A DNA stretch of 35,819 nt from an uncultured Lachnospira sp. (GCA_910585095.1 CAJUBU010000024.1:6218-42036), one strand, 5' to 3'. Counted from the stretch's first letter, positions 25,090-34,434 are shown. Translations and numbers: made by a program. The notes: a model not told the origin generated them from the letters alone.

Positions 25090-26235
25090 TTGAAGAAGAA
25101 ATTATTTAAAATAACGATTTTATTTTGTGTTTTTATTGGTATCATTACTTGTATATTTCTTGTTTTTGACAATAAAACACAATTGCAAAATACTCGTTTA
25201 AAGCAAATTGTTGCGCTGAACGAAATTGAACAATTAGCAAAGCTGGAAAAATCCGATTTGATGTTTGAAAAAATATCCACATTGCAAGAAGACATGAAAA
25301 ACGAAAAGATTATTTACAATAGCAATATACGTTTTTTTGCAATGGGCGGAATAAGTATTTTATTTCTTTTTGTGGTGTTTGGATATATCTATAAATCTAT
25401 TTTATGTCCTTTTGAAAAAATGAAAGAATTTGCACAAAAATTGGCACAGGGAGATTTTGACATTCCATTAAATTATGAGCGTTCCAATTATTTTGGTGAA
25501 TTTACGTGGGCTTTTGACAGTATGCGAAAAGAGATTACAAAAGCGAGAGCTTGTGAAAAAGAAGCAATTGAAAATAATAAAACGGTGATAGCCACATTAT
25601 CGCATGATATTAAAACTCCTATTGCTTCGATTCGTGCATATGCAGAAGGACTGGAGGCAAATCTTGATACTTCCATTGAAAAAAGATATCGCTATCTTAC
25701 TGTTTTGATGAAAAAATGTGATGAGGTAACAGCATTGACAAATGATTTATTTTTACACTCCGTATCGGACTTGGATAAATTAAAAATTATGGTAGAACCA
25801 ACAGAAGTTGTATCTCTTACAGAAAATGTTATTGCTCAATTTTTGTCAGATAATGGGGATATTCGATATAAAAAGCCCAATTTTGCAGTAATGGTATTGC
25901 TTGATAAAAAAAGATTTACACAGATTATTGAAAATATCATCAATAATTCCAGAAAATATGCAAAGGCTAAAATGGATATTTGGGTTGTAAAAAATGTATC
26001 TTGTATAGAATTTCATTTTCGTGATTATGGACAGGGAATCCCTGATAAAGATATGCCCTTTATATTTGAAAAATTTTATCGTGGCAGTAATGTAAAAGAA
26101 GAACAAGGTTCTGGCTTAGGATTGTATATTGTGAAATATATAACGGAACAGATGCAGGGAAATATATTGCTGCATAATCATATGGATGGATTAGAGGTCA
26201 TTATTACTTTTCCCATTTTCTTAAAGAGTTCTTAA
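25090..26235 (+). CDS. Sensor histidine kinase with HAMP domain
   Basis: Two starts are possible: ATG 25078 (385 aa) without a clear ribosome site, or TTG 25090 (381 aa) with GGAGG 6 bases upstream; I favour the latter. Two membrane helices (about residues 12-30 and 85-105, counting from ATG 25078) flank a short 50-residue outer segment. A HAMP region (PFEKMKEFAQKLAQGDFDIP) follows, then the HisKA motif ATLSHDIKTPIASIRAYAEG with His176, N box ENIINNSRKYAK, and G boxes DYGQGIPD and GSGLGLYIVKYI. It partners the OmpR-type regulator just upstream. The outer loop is larger than that of BceS-type intramembrane sensors, so ligand sensing may be direct. Confidence 0.9.
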   Translation: MKKKLFKITILFCVFIGIITCIFLVFDNKTQLQNTRLKQIVALNEIEQLAKLEKSDLMFEKISTLQEDMKNEKIIYNSNIRFFAMGGISILFLFVVFGYIYKSILCPFEKMKEFAQKLAQGDFDIPLNYERSNYFGEFTWAFDSMRKEITKARACEKEAIENNKTVIATLSHDIKTPIASIRAYAEGLEANLDTSIEKRYRYLTVLMKKCDEVTALTNDLFLHSVSDLDKLKIMVEPTEVVSLTENVIAQFLSDNGDIRYKKPNFAVMVLLDKKRFTQIIENIINNSRKYAKAKMDIWVVKNVSCIEFHFRDYGQGIPDKDMPFIFEKFYRGSNVKEEQGSGLGLYIVKYITEQMQGNILLHNHMDGLEVIITFPIFLKSS

Positions 26236-26251
26236 TAACTTTTTTGGTAAA

Positions 26252-26293
26252 GTAAATTGTAATCATTTAGCTGAATGATTATTGTAAATTTAC
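26252..26293. promoter_or_regulatory. Dyad symmetry between the kinase and ABC genes
   Basis: TAATCATT (26260-26267) is mirrored by AATGATTA (26274-26281) around a 6-base centre, with outer GTAAATT and AATTTAC arms extending it. It lies 26 bases upstream of the ABC ATPase start, so it is a candidate operator for the adjacent OmpR-type regulator, or a processing/attenuation hairpin. Confidence 0.5.
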
Positions 26294-26318
26294 GAATCAA
26301 GAAAGGAGTATGATAAAT

Positions 26319-27080
26319 ATGAAAGAAAGTATTTTATCAGCAAAAGGTTTATGTAAAAGTTTTGCACATAACGGCAGTCAAATTCATATTCTGTCACATG
26401 TTGATTTGGCGTTGTATCAGGGGGATTTTACGGTTATTATGGGGGCGTCTGGTTCTGGCAAATCCACATTGCTCTATGCACTGAGTGGTATGGATAGAGC
26501 GACAGCAGGAGAAGTACTGTATAATGGAAAAAATATTGTGACGATGAGTGAGAAAGAATTATCAACGCTTCGCAGCAATGATTTTGGTTTTATATTTCAG
26601 CAGCTTCATCTGGTAAGTAATCTTACACTATTTGAAAATATTGTTATTTCGGGATATTTAAGCAAGTCGGTCACAGGGGAAACGGTGCGAAACTATGCTG
26701 AAGAATTAATTGAAAAAATGGGGATTAAGCATATAAAAAATCATTTGCCAGCACAGGTTTCTGGTGGTGAACAGCAGCGATGTGCAATTGCAAGAGCAGT
26801 GGTGCATAATCCGAAGTTGATTTTTGCTGATGAGCCTACGGGTGCGCTTAATCGCCATAATACCATAGAAGTTTTAAATCTGTTGACGTCTATAAATGAG
26901 GGCGGGCAGAGCATTTTAATGGTGACACATGATATTCATGTTGCACTTCGTGCAAACCGAATATTATATTTGGAAGATGGTAAAATTATCGGAGAACTGA
27001 CATTACCAGTATTTTGTCCAAGTGAAGAAAAAAGCCGTGAAGCACAAATTAGTGCCTGGCTTCATTCAATGGAATGGTAG
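26319..27080 (+). CDS. ABC transporter ATP-binding protein (MacB/BceA type)
   Basis: Start ATG 26319 keeps a normal distance of 10 bases from AGGAG; ATG 26310 would be one base away. The product is 253 aa. Walker A GASGSGKST, Q-loop FIFQQLHLV, signature VSGGEQQR, Walker B LIFADEPTGAL and the switch His in VTHD are all present. ATPases of this MacB/LolD-type group pair with FtsX-like permeases to move or extract peptides and lipoproteins at the membrane. The permease is the next gene, 12 bases away, and a two-component system precedes it, suggesting resistance to a cell-envelope-active peptide. Confidence 0.93.
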   Translation: MKESILSAKGLCKSFAHNGSQIHILSHVDLALYQGDFTVIMGASGSGKSTLLYALSGMDRATAGEVLYNGKNIVTMSEKELSTLRSNDFGFIFQQLHLVSNLTLFENIVISGYLSKSVTGETVRNYAEELIEKMGIKHIKNHLPAQVSGGEQQRCAIARAVVHNPKLIFADEPTGALNRHNTIEVLNLLTSINEGGQSILMVTHDIHVALRANRILYLEDGKIIGELTLPVFCPSEEKSREAQISAWLHSMEW

Positions 27081-27092
27081 GAGGCAAAGTAT

Positions 27093-29444
27093 ATGGAAAT
27101 GTTGATATTATTAAAGGCAAATATAAGAAAAAAGAAAGGAACATTTATCAGTATTGCTATATTGATGGCAATTGTTGTTGCAATTTGCACATCAATTATA
27201 AGTGTGCGTGATAATTATTTAAATGGTTTAAACCGTGCATTTAAAATGGCGGACTACGGCGAAATATTGGTTTATATAGATAAAGAAAAGCTTACAGATG
27301 AGCTGCGTAGTATGGTAGAAAATAGTCCATTAGTAAAGCAGACAAAATATTATGACAGTATTATTACCAGTAAAACGATATGCAATAAACGAGAAGATAG
27401 AAATAGTTATTTTGTAACACAATTAAGAGATGGAATTGCATTATATAATAAAGAATTGACAAATTTTTGTGAAGATATACCAGCAATTGGGGAAGGTGAA
27501 ATATATCTTCCGCTTGGACTAAAATCAAAGCTTGAATGTGAATTAGGTGATACAATAACCCTTGAAGTGGCGACAGAATTTAAAAAAGATTTTGTAATCA
27601 AAGGATTTGTACAAGAACCAATGACAGGCTCTTCAACAGTAGGGTGGAAGCAGGTATTTATTGGGAAATCGGATTTTCAAAAATGTTTGGAGTTATGTAA
27701 TTTGTCGCAGACAAATGTACAAAAAGAAGTCACAATAGTATCCATATATCAGGCGGAAGGTAGTAACCTTTCTTCTACAAAATTTGAAAAACAGCTTAAT
27801 CTTGAAACAAAAATATCCTATATGGCAGAAGGAACAACCGACATAGACAAATCAAAAAATTATACCATGATTTTACCTGATATGATATTAGATATTGTCT
27901 TTGCATTTATGATATTTTTGTTTTTGATTATTTTGATTGTAATAAGCCATAGTATTGGGACGGAGATTGATGTTGAATATACAACGCTTGGAATTTTAAA
28001 AGCGCAAGGGTTTAACAATAAAAAAATAAGAGCAATTTTTTTAATACAGTATATGACAAGTTTACTGCTTGGAGTTATAATTGGAAGTATCGCAGCAATT
28101 CCCATTCAATATTATATTGGCAAAGCCTGTATGACAATAACAGCAGTTTTGCCCCAGCAATCCTTATCAATAGGAAAAAGCTCACTGTTTACATCAATAT
28201 TGATAGGTTGTTTTTGTCTGATTATTTTATTAAAGACAAGAAAGGTTATTTCAATTTCTCCTGTGCGGGCAATTATTGGCGGTATAGAAGATGTTTATTT
28301 TGACAGCAGAATATACGTTCCTATTTTTGATAAAGCATTATCTTTTTGGCTTGCGTTTCGACAGCTTATTTCAGCAAAGAAACGGTATTTTGGTGTGTTT
28401 TTTATTGTTGCTATTCTTACCTTTTTTATGACTTTAGTTAATTTATTTAGTGTTTTTTTAGCTTCGCGCGATACCTTAAATTCAATAGGACTTATAATAC
28501 CAGATATAGAATTTCGCTATAATAAAGATACGAATAAAGATTTATTGACAGAAGTTGAAAAAATTGTAGAAAAACATACGGCTATTAGGTATAAAAATCA
28601 ACAAAGGAATCAATATATTTCTTTAAATGGAGATAGTATTTTTAGTGATATGTATAAATATCCAGAGCAAATTTTAGGATTGATAAAAGGGCGAGTTCCA
28701 TTGTATGACAATGAAATTATTATTACACAAGTGGTTTCTGAGTCAATGGATTTAGAAATTGGGGATACAGTGACTCTTTCTAATAATGATAAAGAAGTAG
28801 AATGTATCATAACAGGATTTTATCAAACGCCAAACGATTTGGGAATGGGGATGGCTTTTAATTTTGATTTGGCAGGAAGGTTAGGATTGACAAAAAGAGG
28901 ATTTTCTGCAAGTTTTATTGTTCAAGATAAAGAGAAAATTCCAGCTATTTTAGATGAAATTGAAGCACAATACGGTGAATTACTTAAAATAGATGATTAC
29001 ACTACAACGCAAAATCCTTTAGAAATTCAGTATAACTCTATTGTTGATGTAATAACAGTTATTATTTACAGCTTTTCTATTGTTTTTGCATTGATTGTTG
29101 TTATAATGGTCTGCAATAAAACCTTTATTCGAGAACGAAGAGATATCGGAATTTATAAGGCGCTTGGATTTACTGTAAATAAACTGCAGTTTCATTTTGC
29201 TCTTCGTTTTTTTATACTTGCATTGCTAGGCAGTTTTATTGGAATGAGTATTACGGTGGTAATTGCAAAACCTGCAATGAGTTTTATATTAAAGTTTGTT
29301 GGACTGTCAACAGTTGTTGTAAATTTTACAGTAACTTCAATATTTTTACCTATTCTTATTATTAGCGGAAGCTTTTTTATATTTGCATATATAGCTTCTA
29401 AAAGTATAAAAAAGGTTGAGGTAAAAGAATTGATTGTTCAGTAA
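27093..29444 (+). CDS. FtsX-type ABC permease, two-repeat form
   Basis: 783 aa; ribosome site TAGGAGG lies 9 bases before ATG 27093. The protein is two copies of the FtsX layout. Copy 1 has a helix at about 18-38, a large outer domain 45-260 (with GEIYLPLGLKSKLECELGDT), and three helices at about 270-375. Copy 2 has a helix at 430-455, an outer domain 465-645 (EIIITQVVSESMDLEIGDT), and helices at 655-780, including the coupling stretch RERRDIGIYKALGFTVNKLQ. This eight-to-ten-helix design is typical of peptide-related exporters with one permease gene. With the ATPase it forms the complete transporter. Confidence 0.9.
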   Translation: MEMLILLKANIRKKKGTFISIAILMAIVVAICTSIISVRDNYLNGLNRAFKMADYGEILVYIDKEKLTDELRSMVENSPLVKQTKYYDSIITSKTICNKREDRNSYFVTQLRDGIALYNKELTNFCEDIPAIGEGEIYLPLGLKSKLECELGDTITLEVATEFKKDFVIKGFVQEPMTGSSTVGWKQVFIGKSDFQKCLELCNLSQTNVQKEVTIVSIYQAEGSNLSSTKFEKQLNLETKISYMAEGTTDIDKSKNYTMILPDMILDIVFAFMIFLFLIILIVISHSIGTEIDVEYTTLGILKAQGFNNKKIRAIFLIQYMTSLLLGVIIGSIAAIPIQYYIGKACMTITAVLPQQSLSIGKSSLFTSILIGCFCLIILLKTRKVISISPVRAIIGGIEDVYFDSRIYVPIFDKALSFWLAFRQLISAKKRYFGVFFIVAILTFFMTLVNLFSVFLASRDTLNSIGLIIPDIEFRYNKDTNKDLLTEVEKIVEKHTAIRYKNQQRNQYISLNGDSIFSDMYKYPEQILGLIKGRVPLYDNEIIITQVVSESMDLEIGDTVTLSNNDKEVECIITGFYQTPNDLGMGMAFNFDLAGRLGLTKRGFSASFIVQDKEKIPAILDEIEAQYGELLKIDDYTTTQNPLEIQYNSIVDVITVIIYSFSIVFALIVVIMVCNKTFIRERRDIGIYKALGFTVNKLQFHFALRFFILALLGSFIGMSITVVIAKPAMSFILKFVGLSTVVVNFTVTSIFLPILIISGSFFIFAYIASKSIKKVEVKELIVQ

Positions 29445-29469
29445 ATATAAGAGTTGTCAATAGATAAAA

Positions 29470-29582
29470 GCTGCTGCAAAACAAAAATTTTATATCAAAT
29501 TTCAATGCAATTATAGGTAAGTAGTAAAAAGTATTACGAATACCCATAGATTGTATTGATTATAAAATTTTTTGCAGCAGTT
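29470..29582. repeat. MITE-like intergenic element with long terminal inverted repeats
   Basis: CTGCTGCAAAACAAAAATTT with TATATCAA on the left is mirrored by TTGATTATAAAATTTT and TTGCAGCAG on the right, about 25 bp per arm with few mismatches. The interior contains ATAGGTAAGTAG and TATTACGAATA, a core also found at 16182-16247. No open frame inside. It sits between convergent operons and may double as a bidirectional terminator. Confidence 0.6.
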
Positions 29583-29665
29583 CTAAATTTATATAAATCA
29601 AATATATTACAGCTTACTGTAAGGTTGCTTTTTTATTTGTAAAATATGTAAAAGAATAATAAAAA

Positions 29666-31306
29666 TTATTCAAATGCTTTCTGGCGTACCATAGTTTCAA
29701 ATTCTGCTGCTGGAACAGGCTTTGAATATAGATAACCTTGCAGATAAGAAACGCCGATTTTTTCAATCATATCTTGTATTTCTACGGTTTCTACACCTTC
29801 TGCAATTGTTTGGATAGAAAGGCGTCTGCACATATCAACAACACTTTCAATAATAGCCATATCAGTCATATTGCGGTTTTGAACAAGTCCACGAACAAAC
29901 TTTTGGTCAATTTTTAATACGTCCATATTCACATCATGCAAAAGACCAAAAGAAGCATATTCTGTACCAAAATCATCCATTGCAATTTTATAGCCTAATG
30001 TTCTTAATCGGTCAAAATGGTGGGAGAGCATATCCGTATCTTCGGCGTTGCAGCTTTCCGTAAGTTCTACCATAATTAAATTGGGATTGACTTGGTATTC
30101 GTTTGTTTTTTCAATTAATTTATCAACAAAATCACCGTCTAAAAGCTGTACATACGAAACGTTAAAACTGACTTTGATGCCACCGTATTCTTTTTGCCAG
30201 CGGGCAGCATGTCGGAGAGCTTCCTCCATAACCCAAGCGCCAACTTCTCGGATTTCTCCGCTATTTTCAAGCAGCTTTATAAATTCAAAAGGTGAGGCAT
30301 CTTGTATTTCTGGCGTTTTAAAGCGCAAAAGAGATTCACATTCCACAATTTGTTTTGTCTTTGCATCTAAGATCGGCTGAAAATACAGCTCAAATCCTTT
30401 AAAATTGTTATGGATACTTTTGGTCAATGCTTCATGAAGATTGCTGATACGATTGTGACGCTGTGAAATCTTTTCTGAAAATTCAATGATTCGGTTGCGA
30501 TTTTGTTCCTTTGCAAATTCTAATGAATGTTCCAAATTGCTTAAAAGCGTGTTGCAGTCACTGCCGTCTTGTGGATAAGAAACAATACCAGCCGAGACAG
30601 AGAAGCTTTTTACACCGCGCATATTGGCACAGCGGTCATTGACTTTTTGGAAAAGTTCTCTCATTTTATCATTTGTGCCGTTTGGAGATAAAACAATAAA
30701 TTCATCGCCTTGCAAGCGATAAATTTTGTCTTGTTTATCAGCTAATTCTCCCAAACATTCAGCAAAAATGCTTAAAACTTTATTGCCATAAATATAACCG
30801 TTTGTATTATTGATTTTGCGAAAACTGTCAATACCTAAAAGCATAAGAATACCATTGCCGCTAGAAAAATCATAGTTTTGCAATTCATAATTGGTAAGTA
30901 AATGTGTCAAAGGGTCATATTTATTTTGATTATCCAAGCGCGTCATCAATCCAGCAAAAACACTAGGCTGCCCATTTTCATCAGGTATAACGCTTCCTTT
31001 ACATTCTAGCCATACATAGTCGCCATATTTATTTTTGGCACGATATTGGCAGCTATGACGGTTGGATTGTCCTGAAAAAACAGCACTGATATCTTTTACA
31101 TATAAGGAACGGTCATCCGGATGAATTTTTGCCATCCATTTGTTAGCCGTATCGGTCATATATTCAGCTTCCAGATTAAAATAATCAACAGTATTTTTTG
31201 ACCATCTGGATAAAGAAGATTTCATATCACACACATAAATGTAAATATTATCAGAAGCATTTGCAAAAGCTTCAAATAATTCATTTTGTAAAATATTTTT
31301 ACTCAT
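29666..31306 (-). CDS. PAS-GGDEF-EAL protein, probable c-di-GMP phosphodiesterase
   Basis: 546 aa. An N-terminal PAS/PAC region (about residues 10-125; WLECKGSVIPDENGQPSVFA) precedes a GGDEF domain (about 130-285) whose signature is RLQGDEF, so the first Gly is Gln and cyclase activity is doubtful. The EAL domain (about 295-545) keeps the key residues: ECESLLRF (the EAL Glu, as ESL), FNVS, MVELTES, MDDFGTEYAS, LKIDQKF, AEGVET and LQGYLYSKP. So hydrolysis of c-di-GMP is likely, with the GGDEF part perhaps sensing GTP. No membrane helices, so cytosolic. It is downstream of a FIST-GGDEF cyclase on the same strand. Confidence 0.9.
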   Translation of the reverse strand: MSKNILQNELFEAFANASDNIYIYVCDMKSSLSRWSKNTVDYFNLEAEYMTDTANKWMAKIHPDDRSLYVKDISAVFSGQSNRHSCQYRAKNKYGDYVWLECKGSVIPDENGQPSVFAGLMTRLDNQNKYDPLTHLLTNYELQNYDFSSGNGILMLLGIDSFRKINNTNGYIYGNKVLSIFAECLGELADKQDKIYRLQGDEFIVLSPNGTNDKMRELFQKVNDRCANMRGVKSFSVSAGIVSYPQDGSDCNTLLSNLEHSLEFAKEQNRNRIIEFSEKISQRHNRISNLHEALTKSIHNNFKGFELYFQPILDAKTKQIVECESLLRFKTPEIQDASPFEFIKLLENSGEIREVGAWVMEEALRHAARWQKEYGGIKVSFNVSYVQLLDGDFVDKLIEKTNEYQVNPNLIMVELTESCNAEDTDMLSHHFDRLRTLGYKIAMDDFGTEYASFGLLHDVNMDVLKIDQKFVRGLVQNRNMTDMAIIESVVDMCRRLSIQTIAEGVETVEIQDMIEKIGVSYLQGYLYSKPVPAAEFETMVRQKAFE

Positions 31307-31394
31307 TATATAGCCTATCCTTTCTTAAAAATTTTTAATTTGCTATTTGAAAAGTTCAATATTATGCCATAATTTCTATATCGTAAAATACCAA

Positions 31395-31446
31395 AAGTTT
31401 GCTCTACAAGCTTGTATGGCTCAGCTTCGCCGAGATTATTATACCA
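31395..31446. repeat. 52-nt double-hairpin repeat, copy 1
   Basis: This copy runs from AAGTTTGCTCTACAAGCTTG to TATTATACCA. It matches copy 2 at 31476-31527 in 48 of 52 positions. It forms two adjacent stem-loops, the second with a TTCG-like cap (GCTTCGCCGAG). It lies in the gap between the two c-di-GMP genes. Confidence 0.75.
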
Positions 31447-31475
31447 TAATTTTGTGTTTCTTTTTGCACATAAGC

Positions 31476-31527
31476 AAGTTTGCTCTGCAAACTTGTATGG
31501 CTCGGCTTCGCCGAGACTATTATACCA
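31476..31527. repeat. 52-nt double-hairpin repeat, copy 2
   Basis: Here both stems are perfect: AAGTTTGC/GCAAACTT with a TCT loop, and CTCGGC/GCCGAG with a TTC loop. The right end supplies the last Val codon bases and stop codon of the FIST-GGDEF gene (minus strand, stop at 31520-31522), so the element sits exactly at a gene end. Confidence 0.75.
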
Positions 31528-33310
31528 CAACAACTCTATTTTTTCCGTTCTTCTTTGCTTGATATAGGGCGTCGTCAACACGGTTACATAATGTGTCAAT
31601 CGTGTCGTCCTCTTTGGCTTGTGTTACGCCGATACTAATTGTTTGTGGGCGTACATTAGGAAAATTTGTATTTGCAAAACACTGACGGATAAGTTCTGCT
31701 GCAAAGGCTGCAGAAGAAAAATCCGTGTCGCGCATAAGTAGCATAAATTCTTCTCCGCCCCATCTGCCAGCAGAAAATTTTTCAGAAAATAAGGTACGAT
31801 TGTTCAATAAAGTGCGCTCATTGTGAAGTATTTTTGCTAGTGCAATAATAACGGCATCACCTTGTTGATGTCCATACGTGTCATTGACTTGTTTGAAATT
31901 ATCAATGTCCAACATAATAATTGAAAAACGTTCCTGTTTTACGTTGGAAAGTTCTTGTTCAATTTGTGTCTGAATTTCTTTACGGTTATATAAACCAGTC
32001 AATCCATCAATAATAGATGCTACTTTTAATTTGTCGTTGACTTGTTCTAATTTGTTATTAATATTTTCTAATTCTAGTGATGTAACACTGATAAATGTGG
32101 CAAGACGAGATACCAAAGGTACTTTGGACAATTGATGTGTGTTTGTCACAGCAGGAGCAGCAACACAAGGTTTTTTTACGCCTTCCCTCATAGCAGCTAT
32201 CACAAGCGTTACATTGTGTTGATTGAGGTCGCCTGTTGTACGTAAAAATTCACCATGTGAAAAAAATCCTACAGAAGGAGACATTTCTTTAAATGGCATA
32301 AGCTCATAAGTAGGCTCTTGAGAAGTCCAAAAAGTGCGTCTTGCAGCGCAGGAAAAAATATGTAGTAAATCAGGTTGAAAGGTATAAATTTTTTTACTGT
32401 CTTCCTCAATATTTTCAATAATAGTTGCTGGGTCACCATAAGAGATGCGCACAACAGAACCAACGTCAATATCGGATGACATGGTAATGGAACCATCGGC
32501 ATTGCTTGCCACAGGTGTACGTAGTATGGTGGTGTTATTGTGTTCATAAAATAATGGAAATTCCAGTGTATTATAAAAGAAATTTTCATCATTTTTGATA
32601 TTTAAATATTTATTGTAAACATCATAGGCTGGTATACCATCTAACTCTTGCAAAATGCTTCCATTTGATTTAGTGACATGAAATTTGCGTCCTAGTGGTT
32701 TCCAACCAGTTACTTTGATGGATTCTACATAGAAATCTTCACCGCCATAAAATAATATAATAATTGATTTATCAGAAAATCCATCTATTTTTGAGAATAC
32801 ACAAGATGCATCACTTGTGATATCGTTACTGCAGGCAACGCCTCCAAAAATTTGAATCTCAGGCGCAATATCTTTCAATCCATCACAAAAACGTGTTGTG
32901 GAGTTTTCTGGAATGGTAAAATACATCTCAATAGCTTTTACCCAAGTGTTAGCTTTTGTCTCTTGAACAATCTGTTTTGTAATAGCATCTACCGATTGCT
33001 TGGATAAATCATATTGAAAAATTTTAAATTGTGATTGAGACAATTCAAACATGGTACAGACTATAGTTACAGATGAGGAAAGCTGACAATTTACGATATT
33101 ACCACTAGTGGAGCAGCCCATATAGGGGGCATCTGGAAAAATTTGCTCAATAGCTGCACATATAGCATTGATTGGGTCTGATTCTAATATTTCAGAGTAA
33201 ATTTGAAACATTATTTTTGATATTTTGTTAGAATGACACCAATCTTTAAATGTTATAAGGTTTTTTGTGAACATTTCTAAATTTGAATATTCAATTTGAA
33301 ATTGTTTCAT
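31520..33310 (-). CDS. FIST-domain diguanylate cyclase (GGDEF)
   Basis: 596 aa; AAGGAG is 10 bases upstream of ATG 33310. Residues about 25-225 are FIST N (YMGCSTSGNIV, IQIFGGVACSND) and 230-380 are FIST C (FSCAARRTFWTSQE, GFFSHGEF), a sensory pair thought to bind small ligands such as amino acids. A helical linker (about 395-425) leads to the GGDEF domain: DGLTGLYNRKEI, MLDIDNFKQVNDTYGHQQGD, and the catalytic AGRWGGEEFML, all intact. It makes c-di-GMP from two GTP. No membrane helices. The next gene on the strand encodes a likely phosphodiesterase, so the pair could set c-di-GMP locally. Confidence 0.92.
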   Translation of the reverse strand: MKQFQIEYSNLEMFTKNLITFKDWCHSNKISKIMFQIYSEILESDPINAICAAIEQIFPDAPYMGCSTSGNIVNCQLSSSVTIVCTMFELSQSQFKIFQYDLSKQSVDAITKQIVQETKANTWVKAIEMYFTIPENSTTRFCDGLKDIAPEIQIFGGVACSNDITSDASCVFSKIDGFSDKSIIILFYGGEDFYVESIKVTGWKPLGRKFHVTKSNGSILQELDGIPAYDVYNKYLNIKNDENFFYNTLEFPLFYEHNNTTILRTPVASNADGSITMSSDIDVGSVVRISYGDPATIIENIEEDSKKIYTFQPDLLHIFSCAARRTFWTSQEPTYELMPFKEMSPSVGFFSHGEFLRTTGDLNQHNVTLVIAAMREGVKKPCVAAPAVTNTHQLSKVPLVSRLATFISVTSLELENINNKLEQVNDKLKVASIIDGLTGLYNRKEIQTQIEQELSNVKQERFSIIMLDIDNFKQVNDTYGHQQGDAVIIALAKILHNERTLLNNRTLFSEKFSAGRWGGEEFMLLMRDTDFSSAAFAAELIRQCFANTNFPNVRPQTISIGVTQAKEDDTIDTLCNRVDDALYQAKKNGKNRVVVV

Positions 33311-33489
33311 ATTTTGTTACTCCTTTTATTGTTATAGATATATTTTTTAATTTTTAATTGATTGATTTTTGATAGGATTATTGTAACATAAATGGAATAA
33401 TTTTTATAGAGATATTGATAAAATTATAACAGTTTCCTTTTATTCATCTTTAATAAGGTAAACATTTCATAAAATTCGTTGAAAAATGG

Positions 33490-33519
33490 TTGTGTTTCAT
33501 TATATAAAAAGGTTATACT
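33490..33519 (+). promoter_or_regulatory. Probable sigma-A promoter of the mrp gene
   Basis: TTGTGT (33490-33495) and TATACT (33514-33519) are separated by 18 bases. A small GTGC ... GCAC hairpin and GAAATGAGGA, a leader form shared with other genes here, lie between it and the start at 33577. Confidence 0.5.
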
Positions 33520-33576
33520 AACATAATAATATTGAAATTTTTTAGTGCATAAAGAAGCACGGAAATGAGGATTAAA

Positions 33577-34401
33577 ATGAGTGAAGATTGTACACATGAT
33601 TGTAGTAGTTGTAGTTCTAATTGTGATGAGAGGACAGAGCCACAAGATAAGTCTGCCAATTATGGCGGTGTAAAAAAGGTTATCGCTGTAATGAGCGGAA
33701 AAGGTGGTGTTGGAAAATCTCTTGTGACTTCTATGCTTGCATGTAATGCGGCAAAGAAAGGATTGCAAACGGCAATTATTGATGCAGATATTACAGGACC
33801 ATCTATACCAAAATCATTTGGAATAAAAGGTGAAATTTGCTGTGATAAAGAAGGCAAGGTTATGTATCCATGTAAGACTAATACAGGGATAAAGGTTATA
33901 TCCATGAATCTTCTTATGGACAATGAAACAGACCCTGTTATATGGAGAGGTCCTATTATTGCTGGAGCTGTTAAACAGTTTTGGGAAGATGTTTCTTGGG
34001 GCGATATTGATTGTATGTTTGTCGATTGTCCACCGGGAACAGGGGATGTACCACTTACAGTATTGCAGTCACTTCCAGTTGCAGGTATTGTTATTGTCAC
34101 TTCACCACAAGAGCTGGTTTCAATGATTGTGGCAAAAGCAGTTAAAATGGCTAAAATGATGGATATTCCAGTGCTTGGTATTGTTGAGAATATGTCTTAT
34201 TTTGAATGTCCTGATTGCAAAAAGAAACACCAGTTGTTTGGCGATAGCAATATTGAGGAAATAGCAGCTCAATATGGAATAGAAACGATAGTAAAATTGC
34301 CAGTTGATGCACAGATATCATCAAAGGTTGATAAAGGAGAAGTTGAGAAACTTCATTTGCCTCAGTTGGATAATATAAGTGATAAAATTATAGGGCAATA
34401 G
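33577..34401 (+). CDS. mrp: Mrp/NBP35-family ATP-binding Fe-S cluster carrier
   Basis: ATG 33577 is chosen because GAGGA is 5 bases upstream; the ATG at 33565 overlaps that site. The product is 274 aa. A Cys-rich N-terminus (CTHDCSSCSSNC) may hold metal. The deviant Walker A is SGKGGVGKS at about residue 40; the switch regions show DADITGPSIP and DCPPGTGD; the central cluster-binding CPDC is in YFECPDCKKKH. Mrp proteins dimerise, bind a [4Fe-4S] cluster and hand it to apo-proteins in an ATP-dependent way. Single gene, not in an isc/suf cluster here. Confidence 0.92.
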   Translation: MSEDCTHDCSSCSSNCDERTEPQDKSANYGGVKKVIAVMSGKGGVGKSLVTSMLACNAAKKGLQTAIIDADITGPSIPKSFGIKGEICCDKEGKVMYPCKTNTGIKVISMNLLMDNETDPVIWRGPIIAGAVKQFWEDVSWGDIDCMFVDCPPGTGDVPLTVLQSLPVAGIVIVTSPQELVSMIVAKAVKMAKMMDIPVLGIVENMSYFECPDCKKKHQLFGDSNIEEIAAQYGIETIVKLPVDAQISSKVDKGEVEKLHLPQLDNISDKIIGQ

Positions 34402-34434
34402 TTCATAAACAAATATAAAAAACAAAAGTATGAT

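Noticed and set aside
31315..31599. 94-aa minus-strand ORF between the c-di-GMP genes
   Set aside because: It consists of the 52-nt repeat read in frame plus the end of the cyclase gene; no ribosome site. Kept only as a note on the repeat.
33660..34100. 146-aa minus-strand ORF
   Set aside because: Antisense shadow of the Mrp coding region.
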